Source: Guadua angustifolia (taxonomy: Eukaryota; Streptophyta; Magnoliopsida; Poales; Poaceae). From it: a stretch of 64,000 nucleotides of DNA. This document shows, one piece after another, positions 10,698 through 21,206 of this stretch; position 1 is the first letter of the stretch, and every line of letters starts with the position of its first letter. Under the pieces are notes generated by a model, which made no database searches, had not been told where the DNA came from, and saw only the letters and a list, made by a program, of their open reading frames with translations. A program made the position numbers and the translations under genes. Where the stretch lies: the NCBI GenBank assembly GCA_036346375.1, contig CM070502.1, forward strand, positions 74,416,224 through 74,480,223. Reading direction: 5' to 3'.

Positions 10698-10921
10698 GGT
10701 GCATTTGGTAGAGCTTGATTTCAACTTCACCAAATCAAAACTTGTAAACTAAAATAAAGTGAATTAAGTTTTTATTTTTGATCTAAAATGTAAATAAGAT
10801 GATCTATCTAAACACTCTTAATGTACTCACAGCTTCAGCTTCACGAATCTGGTGAAACTAGAATTTTCAGCTTCACCAGATTCATGAATTTGGAGATGCT
10901 GAATACCTGCCAAACATACCC
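10698..10921. mobile_element. Tourist-like MITE, TSD TAA
   Basis: A 224-bp element with inverted ends GGTGCATTTGGTAGAGCTTGA (left) and GGGTATGTTTGGCAGGTATTC (right, read on the minus strand), flanked by TAA at 10695-10697 and 10922-10924. Internal CTTCACCA/TGGTGAA motifs add to its fold-back nature. Non-coding. The flanks 10091-10694 and 10925-11215 show no gene. Confidence 0.8.
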
Positions 10922-11216
10922 TAAGTTTCATTAGGAGAACCTAGAAGCACTTTCAAAATATGTTATATGCTGTCTAATTACCTACCTAGCTTATTGTTTT
11001 ATATGGAAAATCCAATAACACTACTCGTTTCGATATTGAGAAATAACACGCCGTAGCCACTAAAGACTCATTGGCTTCTAGATTGGCTAAGGAAAAAGGA
11101 AGACACTCAGATATGCTCATTTGTTCCCATTATGGCATTTTTCCTACTGCTACCCGATTGAACCAATCTCTCCGACTCTTTAGCTTTTTGAGACTCACGT
11201 ATAGCCGCACACATAT

Positions 11217-11470
11217 TTCTAGTGACGAAAACATTTTTTCCTGAGAAAAACGGAGAAAGGACCTAGACGTAAGGCACAAGGACCTGAATGTTACGTTTTT
11301 GGACTGTCGCTATCCTCGAAAAATTAGAAAATGGCTTGTTCGCGATTTGAATTTAACGGGAGTTTCTTTCAGTAAAAGCGGCATACGAGGGACCCGAGCG
11401 ATTTTCGGAAAATATCTTCTCTCACAAAAAATCACGAAGAGCCTATTCGTAATTTATAAAAGGACTAAAC
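11217..11470 (-). repeat. Inverted copy of the 8755-9000 repeat
   Basis: The reverse complement of this stretch resembles 8755-9000 (for example CCGTTAATTTCAAATCGCGAACAAG and the AAAAATGTTTTC block), with moderate divergence. It therefore belongs to the same non-autonomous repeat family, in opposite orientation. Confidence 0.6.
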
Positions 11471-11499
11471 GTAAATTTTTTTTAGCCGAGTCACGCCCT

Positions 11500-11739
11500 C
11501 AACGCGTGAATTCTTCAGCCTTTAGGAAAGGAGTTATGTGTAGTTTTGTAATAATTTACATAGTATACATGTAATTTATGAAATTTACTTGCACCAAATA
11601 AGTCGAGCTGAGCCGCCGGCTCGGCTCAAACGGTCCTCAGCGTGTGAATTCTTCAGCCTTTAGAAAAGGAGTTATGTGTAGTTTTGTAATAATTTACATA
11701 GTATACATGTAATTTATGAAATTTACTTGCACCAAATAA
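11500..11739. repeat. Near-perfect 102-bp direct repeat
   Basis: 11500-11601 and 11636-11739 are almost identical, from GTGAATTCTTCAGCC to ACTTGCACCAAATAA, separated by 34 bp rich in GAGCC/GGCTCG. A single copy of the last part is present at the paralogous 7540-7580, so the duplication arose in this copy. Non-coding. Confidence 0.85.
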
Positions 11740-12562
11740 ACAATGGAGTATCGTATCCCTGGCTCCCAGCCACCACCTGGGCGAAAAAAACGCCCAACCG
11801 GCAGCTGCCTCCGCCGCCTCGGGCGGCACATGCTAGCTCGATCCAACGTCTACGTCTCGCTGCTTGAGGCCCATACTTTACGCGGCACACACGACGTGAG
11901 CGAGTCCTCACCGCCGCCGCGCGTCCCCGTCGTCGACCGATAGACTCCATGCACGGCACGCCGTAGGACGTACGCCACGCGTTAAACCCGTCTCCCACGT
12001 TCGCCTCTGTCTCTCACCTCTGGCAGGCACATATCACCCCTGCGCCCCGCCACCCGATCGATCCAGAGCTGATCTATGCATTTTTTTTAAATTGTATAAA
12101 TATTATAGTACAAATAAAAGATGGATATTAATTACTTATTCATTTATTTACTTTAAAATTTTTATAACTTGTATTAGAAGAAAATATATGCTATAGTTAG
12201 CCTTTGGTTTTTAGAGAGAAGATGTGTCCTGACCCAACGCGCCAAGAAAATTCTCACGGTTCCGAAAAATTGCATTTAGATCCAGATCATGCCTTTTTGC
12301 AGAAAAAGCTCCTGTGGTTCCAAAAAATTGTGTCCAGCCTCGGACCAAAATTTGTCTGGCACAACGTAGCACGCGACTCTACCTAGTGTTCTTCGTTTCC
12401 AGAGAGATCAAGGCAGCACCCTCTAAAAATATTATTGTTCCTTTGCTCGTGTCTCTCTCTGAATTTTGTCGTCAACCCTGGCACAATGGACTTCGAAGTT
12501 TCCTTCAAAAAAAGAGTAGACTTGGAAGTTTGATTTACGTGGTGCCGACCCTGATCTCTTAA
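11740..12562. repeat. Large direct duplication, copy 2 (left part)
   Basis: Matches 7560-7735 and 9560-9835 in order, with an additional GC-rich stretch at about 11800-11930 not present at 7.6 kb. The open frames here are unconserved between the copies and are not considered genes. Confidence 0.55.
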
Positions 12563-12923
12563 GGGCAATCCCAACCCATAATTTTCATGAGTGGTTTCTA
12601 GAGGAGAGAGAGTGCAATAAATATTCACTTAAACCAAGTTTCTCCAATGCATAGTTTCCGTAATAGTTTCTATGTAGAGAAAAATTTAGTGATTTCATAC
12701 ATACATCGGATCCAGGAGGAAGGTGATAGAAACCACGATTCTACTCCCAACGCAAATTGTCTAGTTTCTTTGCACATCGGTCTACGGGAGGACTTAGTTT
12801 CCTGCATGAGAAACCATTTCCCTCTCTCACCTCAATAACTCTATTGTCATGTCACCAATTTACTTATGTGGCAGCTCTATTAATACTATGGAAACTAGCT
12901 GATATGGAGCATTGGGACTGCAC
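12563..12923. mobile_element. Tourist-like MITE, TSD TAA
   Basis: A 361-bp element with ends GGGCAATCCCAACCCATA (left) and GTGCAGTCCCAATGCTCCAT (right, minus strand), flanked by TAA at 12560-12562 and 12924-12926. It interrupts a segment that is otherwise duplicated from 9.8 kb. The internal sequence has repeated TAGTTTC-type motifs, no ORF. Confidence 0.8.
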
Positions 12924-13181
12924 TAACTACCTACTGATCCATAAGCCTCGATTGAAGGGTCTAAACTGTAGTCCGGGTTTTCAGACCCAGGGTCTGCACT
13001 TGATAGCATCCACCCATCACGTACAATTTGTGGGAACCGGGAGTAAGTGACGAAATCATCGCTCCCTAGAGTCTTTAGTAAGACATTTATTACTATTCGT
13101 CAACCTCGACCCTATGGCTATGGGTGATAGTTGCACATTCGTTGTTTGTGGAGGAGATGCTAGGAGAGAAATTTATTGTCA

Positions 13182-14005
13182 GGGTGCGTTTGGTTGAAGG
13201 ATTCCTCTCAGGATTATCAGGAATTACTCTATAAAATTACCTTATTTGGTAAACTAATCAATAATCTGAAACAAAAATCCAACATTACCTCGAGAATCAT
13301 ATTTCCATCAATTCTAGAAATGCGTTTCCTGTAGAAAATGATGTCTATCCTAGATTACCATGCAAAAAGAATCTTTGTTATTGCGTTTTTTATCCTTTGC
13401 TTAATTTGTTGTAGTCAAATTTTTAGCTTTCAAAATTCAAAATCTAAATTATGTTTTATTTTAATATTTGAATATCAGAGTTATGGAATTCATATATTTT
13501 TTCCAAAATATGAATTTCAAAACCCAAATATCAAAATTTGAATCTGAATTTTAGAATCTTAAGTTCATCAAATTAAAATTTTATTTTTGAAATTCCATTT
13601 TATGATATTTTTATCTTAAATTTTGGAATTTTCAATTCTAGATTTTAGATATTCCAATTCTAGGAATTCAAATTTTATAAATTTGAATTTTAGATGTTTC
13701 AAATTTTGAATTTTGGACTTTCAAATTCTAAGAATTTAAAGTCCCAAACTCAATTTTTAATTTTTCAAATTTCAAAGATCCCAAAATGAGATTTTGAACC
13801 ATAAAATTGAAAATTTGAATGTTGCAATTTTAAATTTTGAAATTTTATTTTTTTAATTTAGAGTTTATACATATGAACCTTTAAGGTTTAAATTTTCAAA
13901 TACTGAAATTTAAATTTGTGGACTTGTTTGTTCGAGTTATGAAATATTTGAACTATTATTAAGACTATTTTATAGTTTCCTTCAAAGCAACCAAACATTG
14001 AAATC
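13182..14005. repeat. Very AT-rich MITE-like element
   Basis: Begins GGGTGCGTTTGGTTGAAGG, a common Tourist-type terminus, and ends near CCTTCAAAGCAACCAAACA, a weakly matching inverted end. The interior (13420-13930) is dominated by GAATTT/AAATTC near-palindromes. It separates sequence paralogous to 10.1 kb (left) from sequence paralogous to 16.42 kb (right). Target duplication not clear, so the exact ends are uncertain. Confidence 0.45.
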
Positions 14006-14029
14006 TTAGATTACTAGTTGAGGAATATA

Positions 14030-14740
14030 CTTGGAAATGGCTTCTTCTGACCGAGTCCATGCTCTGACCAGATGCAATGAGACAAGAACATTAAAATGAG
14101 CCAATTTTAAATAAAATTAGATTTGCTATAGCTCGACTTGTTAGCTCGATTTTAAAAATACTTTCAAACTATAGATAAAATAATATTAAATCAATTATGT
14201 CAATTTTAAAAAACTTGAAAAAATGAGGACTTGCTCGTCGTAATCAAGAAAGCAAATGAGTGGTGTTCAATTGTTGTAGAGTCCTGCGGTTGCTGTTCCA
14301 ATTGGCCATCAATGACAGCTAGCACCCTTTCTTTATCATCGACGCGGATGCTTCTATCCTTCTAGTTCCTCACCTTTTTTTTCCCGACTTCACGACTTGA
14401 CCTAACCGCAGTCGCAGCTAGAGGTTGAAAAAATAACTCACCTTTAATTCACGACATGACCGAACCGCAGTCGAACCTAGAGCTAAAAAACCCGCAATGG
14501 TGAGTTTTTGTTAGCCCGGTTCAAAATTGCTCCAATTACACTCGTTCATTGGTTGAATATTAAAATAAGTTAATTTTGAATTAAATTAAATTTTGCTCTT
14601 GCTCGGTTCATCAGCTCGATTCTAAAAATATTTTCAAATTATAAATAAAATGATATTAAATTAAATCATGTCAATTGAAAAAAAACTAAAAAAAGTATGA
14701 CTTGGCACGATTTCCACCCCTAGTCGACAGTCGCCTCTGC
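14030..14740. repeat. Duplicated WAK-upstream segment, copy B
   Basis: Matches copy A at about 1685-2260 over most of its length, including TTAGCTCGATTTTAAAAATAC and the duplicated GACATGACCGAACCGCAGTCG motif. Non-coding. It ends in the target site of the hAT element at 14741. Confidence 0.75.
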
Positions 14741-15399
14741 TAGGGGTGGAAAAATAGCACGAGACTCGCGGCTCGGCTCGGTCTCGGCTCGGCTCGGTGC
14801 ATCAACAAGCCCGAGCCTACCGTCTGGCTCGGTGCTACAATGAGCCGAGCCCGAGCCGGCTTGCGAGCGGCTCATTGGCTCGTTAGGCTCGGTAAAATTC
14901 AGACATTCAGAATCACTTTCACTAATCACTAATCAATTATCCAAATTACATGAGGCTTAATTTTAATACAAAATTAGCCACAGCCCACAAACATTCAATC
15001 GGCTTGGCATTCATACAGTCATATTGAACAAGGAACATACAATGAAATATAGAATGCATGATGGTTTAGTGATTCAGTCTGACATAAGTAACATAACACA
15101 AAGTATATACAAAAGTAACAAAACACCCTTCCATAGTTCCATACTTCCGTAATTCCATTTCCATACTTCCATTCCATTCTTGCAGTCTTGCAGACTCCAG
15201 AAGTCTAGAGGAGAGCAGTAGAGTTAGAGACGGGCCCACATGCCAGGCGGCTCGCGAGCCGAGCCGGCTCAAGGCTCGACAAAGCCCGAGCGAGGCCGAG
15301 CCGGTTTTCAGCTCAACAAAGACAATGAGCCGAGTCTGGCTCGGCTCGCAAACTAACGAGCTCGGTCGAGCCGAGCCGAGCTTGTCGATTCCACCCCTA
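14741..15399. mobile_element. Non-autonomous hAT element with perfect 8-bp TSD
   Basis: A 659-bp element bounded by TAGGGGTGGAA and TTCCACCCCTA inverted ends. It is flanked by identical 8-bp duplications GCCTCTGC at 14733-14740 and 15400-15407. Both subterminal regions are packed with GGCTCG/CGAGCC motifs, typical hAT transposase-binding-like arrays; the centre is AT-rich. No transposase. Two paralogous sites in this window (about 2243-2275 and 16257-16285) have the same flanking sequence without the element. Confidence 0.92.
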
Positions 15400-15407
15400 G
15401 CCTCTGC

Positions 15408-16592
15408 TCATCGAACACGCAAGGAATATTTAACGCGTCTCCCGGTCTTCAATGATTGGGACTTGGGGAGAACTGAAATCGAGACGTGTGCTTTGAATAC
15501 GATGAACATGCTCCTAGGCTCTCACCAAAAACCTGTCGATTTTAGTGTATTTTTTCAGGAGACAAAATTTGTGTTGTTGTCTCAGTTTTTATATTTTAAA
15601 ATCTTGTACGGTCACTGTTCCTATAACAGGGCAGGCCTTGATTTCTCTAGCAAGATTTCGTCTAGATCTGGAACCAGGTTCGATGATGTTTTGGCTAGAC
15701 TTGGTTCCAATTTGTGTGCTGTCTCAAGTGGTTAGTGATTGTGCATCTTGAGTTAATGAAATTCCTCTGGTTTCCCTCAAAAAAAATTCCCATCTCGGCT
15801 CAATCACCTGTGGCAACACAAGATCAAGTTTTATCAGCACTTGGCTCGAGGCCATTTTATTTTTAGTGTTCAACGCAATACAACAATGATTAAACAGTTC
15901 ATCCATGTAATCATGCCTTTGCTGTTTGCACCCAAGACGTATGATGAGTCTCCCAAATTTCATTTGTACCTGAATTTTCATCTCATAAAGTTCATATGTA
16001 AAGATGCAACATCCATGAGAACACATGAAGTTAGACCAGATGGAATACGTTGACGTAATAAGAATGTAAAGGCCAGGTCTTCTGGTAGGTGGCAAGATGC
16101 TTTCAGGAAAGGTCCCCAATTGCCCGAAGCAACATAGTTTTTCCTTCCTTTTGGATATCAGCAAGAAGAAAAACACCAATTCAGCATTCTTGTGAGCTGT
16201 GACCGAGTCTTCAATGATTGGACTTGGGAAGAAATAAAAAATATGACTTAGCTCGATTTCCACCCCCTAGTCGCCGCTGCTCATCGAACACGCCAGGAAT
16301 ATTTCCGGTTGGGCCCAGCAAAACTTTAGGCCAATTGAAGAACGCGTCTCCCGGTCTTCGATGATTGGGACTTGGGAAGAACTGAAATCGAGAGGAAAAG
16401 TGTCAGATTGCAGTTTTCACATTGAGGAATATACCTGGAAATGGCTTCTTCTGACCGAGTCCATGCTCTGACCAGATGCAATGAGACGAGACACCGGGAT
16501 CTGGTTCATTATATAAGCATAGCTCAGTTAGAAAAGGAGAACTCGATCATAGGACAAACGGGGAAAAAAGAGAGGCAGAAAGATACATAGAG
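15408..16592. promoter_or_regulatory. Upstream region of intact WAK, with TATA box
   Basis: Contains sequence shared with copy A (16059-16130 and 16270-16555). A TATATAA box lies at 16510-16516, about 77-83 bp before the ATG at 16593, and is conserved at 2454-2460. The open frames between 15545 and 16263 show no recognisable domain and are interrupted in copy A, so they are not called. An A/T-rich unrelated 15.5-16.05 kb part is of unknown origin. Confidence 0.6.
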
Positions 16593-19500
16593 ATGGCTGG
16601 AGTGTTACCCTGGCTAATCTTTGCAGCCACCCTGCTGCTAGCAACCATAAAGATCAGCACGGCGTCCAGGATGGCGAAGCCTGGATGCACAGAAACATGT
16701 GGCAACCTCACCATTCCGTACCCCTTCGGCATCGGTCCTGGTTGCTTCTACCGTCATGGTTTTGATGTTTCATGTGAGGATAACCGCCCTTTCATGCATA
16801 ACTCAAGCAGCAGAATGGAGATCTACAACATCAGTCTGCTAGGAGGGCAGGTTCGAGTCAGCACCTTCATTGCCACCAAGTGCTATAATGGCAGCACAGG
16901 TGGATGGGCCTCAGCACATACTGCCCATTTGTTTACAGTATCCAGCAAGGCGAACAAGTTAACAGCTGTTGGATGCAACACACTTGCATTCCTGGGAGGC
17001 TATAACAAGCACTGGGCCGGAGCTGGGTGTTACTCGATGTGCATGGACAGGCAAAGTGTGGAGGATAGTGAATGCTCTGGCATGGGCTGCTGCCAGACAT
17101 CCATCGCGCCAAACCTCAATTTCTTAAACATCACATTTGATGACAGGTTTAACAATTCTGAGGTGCGTGACTTCAACCCATGCAGCTATGCCTTTGTCGT
17201 TGAGCAGGAACAGTTCAGGTTCGAGGCTTCTTACCTCGAGGATAACAAGTTATCAGAGATGTACAAGGATGGAGTCCCTACTTTGATTGACTGGGTTGCC
17301 GGAAATGAAACCTGTGACGAAGCAATGAAGAACGTGACATCATATGCCTGCATTGACAAGAATAGCCGGTGCATCGATTCAACAAATGCTACAGGATATC
17401 TCTGCAGCTGCAAGCATGGCTTTGAAGGCAACCCCTACCTAGAAGAAGGGTGCCAAGGTCAGCAACTCCCTGTACTCACTTTCTTCTTTCAAGTTCACCT
17501 TAGGTTATCTGTGCATTGATCTTCGGCTATTTCTCTACTCTTACATGATGTTTGCAGATATCAACGAGTGCCAATTTCCAGATCAGTATCCTTGCCATGG
17601 AATCTGCACAAATACAACTGGGGACTACATTTGTTCCTGCCCATCTGGGACTCACAGTACAGATCCAAAGAGAGAAGCCTGCAATCCAATTGCAGCTAAA
17701 CACACAAAAATGTTTATAGGTAATCTCCCTATACTAAAAAGATTTCAGTAAAGGTCTCAGAATAGCATAGGTAAGTCACACTGATATAGCACATATGATG
17801 AGACATTAGTGAAATGGAATTAATTCAGCAAATTGTACAGTAGACTCCTAAAACTTAGTAGAAGCCTTACTTCTTAGTTAGCAGCCAAAGTCAAACGGGT
17901 TAACAGAGTACTGAAATCATTGTTTTTCAAAATGTCAGTATCTCTAACCAACATGAACAATATATGGACCCAATCATCTCTAGCCATTAGATGGTTTAAT
18001 TTAAAGTAGCAAATAATGCAACTCCATAGCAATTTTTTAGACAAGGGTATAGTAGCCAACAAGCTGCAGGTACAAAGCAAAGGGGATGCACTAGAATCTA
18101 CATGCATCCCAACAAATCCAAACTAAGACACATATATGAACAAATGATAAAATTACACTGTATTCACTCGTATTCTTAAAGATATGCATATTAGGACACT
18201 TACTATAAGATTATGCACCCTATATCTCATCATAACATGAAGAAACATAAATTCTACTCTTACGCATTATTTTAGAGACGCAGATGGTAAATTGCATAGT
18301 TATAAAATATAGGCAGAATCTACCAAAACGCAAAGATACAAAAGGGTGACCAGCACCGCTTATACACATTAGGTGAAACTTGCAGATGAATGATTGATCT
18401 TACATGTAGATCCTCCGTAAACTACCCACCACATTGCCCTCTTTTATGCACAAGGAACAAAAGACAAATACATATTTATGTGTCAGAAGGGGTTGTCTAA
18501 TTTTCCAGTTTGTGTTTGTGCCTCAAACAAAGTCTTGTTCTAGTGACTGAATTAAAATGTCTTCTTGGCTAACTAAGTGTTGCTCTAGACTTCCAGTAAC
18601 TGAAAGAATGTTGTTCTTGTCAGGTATTTCGGCATGTGCTATGCTTCTCCTCATCTGCATTTTTGCTTTACTGATTGAATGTCAGAAGAGAAAGCTGATG
18701 AAAGAAAAAGAGAGATTCTTCCAACAAAATGGGGGTCTGCTGTTATACGAGCAAATCAGGTCAAAGCAAGTTGATACAGTGAGAATATTCACAACAGAAG
18801 AACTAGAGAACGCAACAAACAATTTTGACTCAAGCAGAGAACTAGGAAGAGGTGGCCATGGAACTGTTTACAAGGGAATTCTCAAAGACAATAGAGTAGT
18901 AGCTATAAAGCGCTCAAAGACTATGAACATGGTCCAGAAAGATGAATTTGTGCAAGAGATGATTATACTTTCACAGATCAATCACAGGAATGTGGTAAGG
19001 CTTCTAGGTTGTTGCTTAGAAGTGGAAGTTCCCATGTTGGTCTACGAATTCATCCCAAATGGCACGCTATTCGAGCTGATACATGGTAAAAACAGAAGGT
19101 CGTCCATTTCATTGGATGCTCGTCTAAGGATAGCTCAGGAATCTGCAGAAGCATTAGCATATCTGCACTCATCAGCATCCCCTCCCATAATTCATGGAGA
19201 TGTAAAATCTCCAAATATTCTCCTAGGTGACAACAACGTAGCAAAAGTGACTGACTTTGGAGCATCAAGAATGCTTCCCAAGGATGAGATACAATTTATG
19301 ACAATGGTACAAGGAACTCTAGGTTATCTAGACCCTGAATACTTACAAAAGCGTCAACTAACAGAAAAGAGCGATGTTTATAGTTTTGGAGTTGTGCTTC
19401 TAGAGCTAATCACGAGGAAGATGGCAATTTATTCCGAAGGTCATGAAGAAAAGAAAAGCCTCGCATCATCCTTCCTTCTGGCAATGAAAGAGAACAGCCT

Positions 19501-19783
19501 GCAATCCATCTTGGACAGGAATATATTGGGTGTGGGAATGGAGCTGCTCCAAGAAGTTGCTCAACTGGCAAAGTGTTGCTTGAGTATGATGGGGGAAGAA
19601 CGACCATTAATGACTGAAGTCACTGAGAGGTTGAAAATAATACGAAGCACCTGGCGAGAACAATTGATTGAGAATGATAGTGAAGAAACTGAATTTTTGC
19701 TTGAAAACTCGTTGCACTGTGAACCTTCTAGCACTGGACAGCATGGAAGTCTGATGGCGCTGGATATAGAAATTGGTAGATGA
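16593..19783 (+). CDS. Wall-associated receptor kinase (WAK), intact
   Basis: Plasma-membrane receptor-like kinase predicted to bind pectin and signal cell-wall state. Exons 16593-17457, 17558-17719 and 18624-19783 join in frame through canonical GT-AG introns to 728 residues. Order: signal peptide (about 1-24), GUB_WAK galacturonan-binding domain (CGNLTIPYPFGIGPGC), WAK-associated cysteines, EGF-like region, EGF-Ca starting at the exon junction (DINECQ), transmembrane segment (ISACAMLLLICIFALLI), and Ser/Thr kinase. The kinase has GRGGHGTVYKG, VAIKRSK, DFGAS, GYLDPEY and SDVYSFGV. The catalytic loop reads HGDVKSPN, so it is a non-RD kinase, as in many grass WAKs. The start is the first ATG after the TATA box and gives a good signal peptide. 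Intron 2 (904 bp) is partly shared with the pseudogene upstream. No lesion seen. Confidence 0.93.
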
Positions 19784-20262
19784 TAGATATGCAAGTACCA
19801 AACCAAGGAATGTAGTAGTATCCTGTAAAAATGTGTCATTTGTTTTCAATGATGAACTCTGTACCATGATTTTGATGTATTCCAGTATGTCGGCAACAAA
19901 GAATTGCCATGGTGTTGCTCATTCTACTTTACGTCATGGAAGTTGGTGGTTAATACCTCAAAGCAATTTTAGTATTTTTACCATCACAAAAATGCATGCA
20001 AAACTCAAGGCAGCATCAAGGTTGCAAAAACTTTTGACTCAAAGCTAGGACTGGAAAAAAAACGGAGTATCTACCTGTAATAATATTTCATATGAGATTC
20101 ATTGCACCAACAGAAGATGACTACACAATGATAAGCAAGAAAAGATAGCGGAAATGAAAAGAAATTAGCCATGACAAATCAAAATTTCAGCCTTGGTGTG
20201 CATTTAACATGAGGGGAAACAAAACAAGAAAGCAGTGCAGGACTAGTCACAAGCAGAGGCAT
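19784..20262. other. WAK 3' region, converging with the PIG-B pseudogene
   Basis: About 480 bp between the WAK stop and the truncated end of the minus-strand PIG-B copy. It should hold the WAK 3'UTR. A short plus-strand frame from 19773 has no recognised similarity and is not called. Confidence 0.5.
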
Positions 20263-21206
20263 TTAGATAGATAAAACATGGGCTTCTTTCAATAGATAAA
20301 ACATAACATCTTCAGTTCCTCTCTGCCACAACAAGAGGTGCGTATAACAATATAAGAACAGAAAACAGATATCTTTAAAAGGAAAGCTAATCAGAGATAA
20401 CGGCAAAGCAACAAAAGTAATCCATAGAACAAGTTTGTCTTTTTTAAAAAAGTCCATAAAACAAAAGAAAGAAAGAACAATGTTGACAGAAAAAAAAACT
20501 TACTTGATGGAATAGGGACATATATAAGGCCATCGGAGCGTTGGTTATGACGAGAAGAATAACAGCTAAATGTAACCTTGAAAGGTGTCCTTTCCCGTTC
20601 ACGCTTTTGCCCTTAAATTGCGACGTTGCAGCTAAACAGTACCCCGAGAACATCAACGCTAAAGGTAGCACTGGAAGAACAAATCCGTGGTATTCAATCT
20701 ATTTATATCATACCATACGTATATAAAGAAGAAATTAGTTGATTTCAAGAACATTACACACTCATGAGAAGAGGCGAATACCTGAACTCTTTGTGTCCAA
20801 GTATGCTATAAACCCCTAATGCCCAGGCAATTAGACCTGAAAGCCTCCATTCTCGAGACTTTATGATTCCAAAAATTGAAAAGGGTAAGAACGTCCAAAT
20901 CATAGATGGAAAACCTTGGGTGAAGTACCAGTGGAAGACGTGTGTTCCATAGTAGTCTCCTCCTGAAGAAAGTAGGTTGAATTTCAAAAAATTAAGCGGC
21001 ACTATGACCTTGGAACCATACATCCACCAATCAAGGAATGTTGCAAGGACAATGGCCCTGCAGAAAGATTAAACAACATAGAAATTGTAATATTTTGTAT
21101 GGAAGTTTCATCAGTCGCAACAAAGAGCAAAAATGACCTACAAGACAGATAAGAAACTGCCGTCAACAAAGATGATTAATGATAATATAGTTACCTGAAC
21201 CACTAA

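Noticed and set aside
15724..16263. A 179-codon minus-strand open frame upstream of the WAK gene
   Set aside because: No recognisable family, overlaps duplicated promoter sequence that is not open in copy A, and lies head-to-head with the WAK TATA region.
19773..20048. Plus-strand 91-codon frame after the WAK stop
   Set aside because: Lies in the expected 3'UTR, no similarity, probably chance.
20265..20320. Apparent tandem duplication at the truncated end of PIG-B
   Set aside because: On rereading only a 13-bp string (ATGTTTTATCTAT on the minus strand) is repeated; this may be microhomology at the break but not a duplication of the exon.
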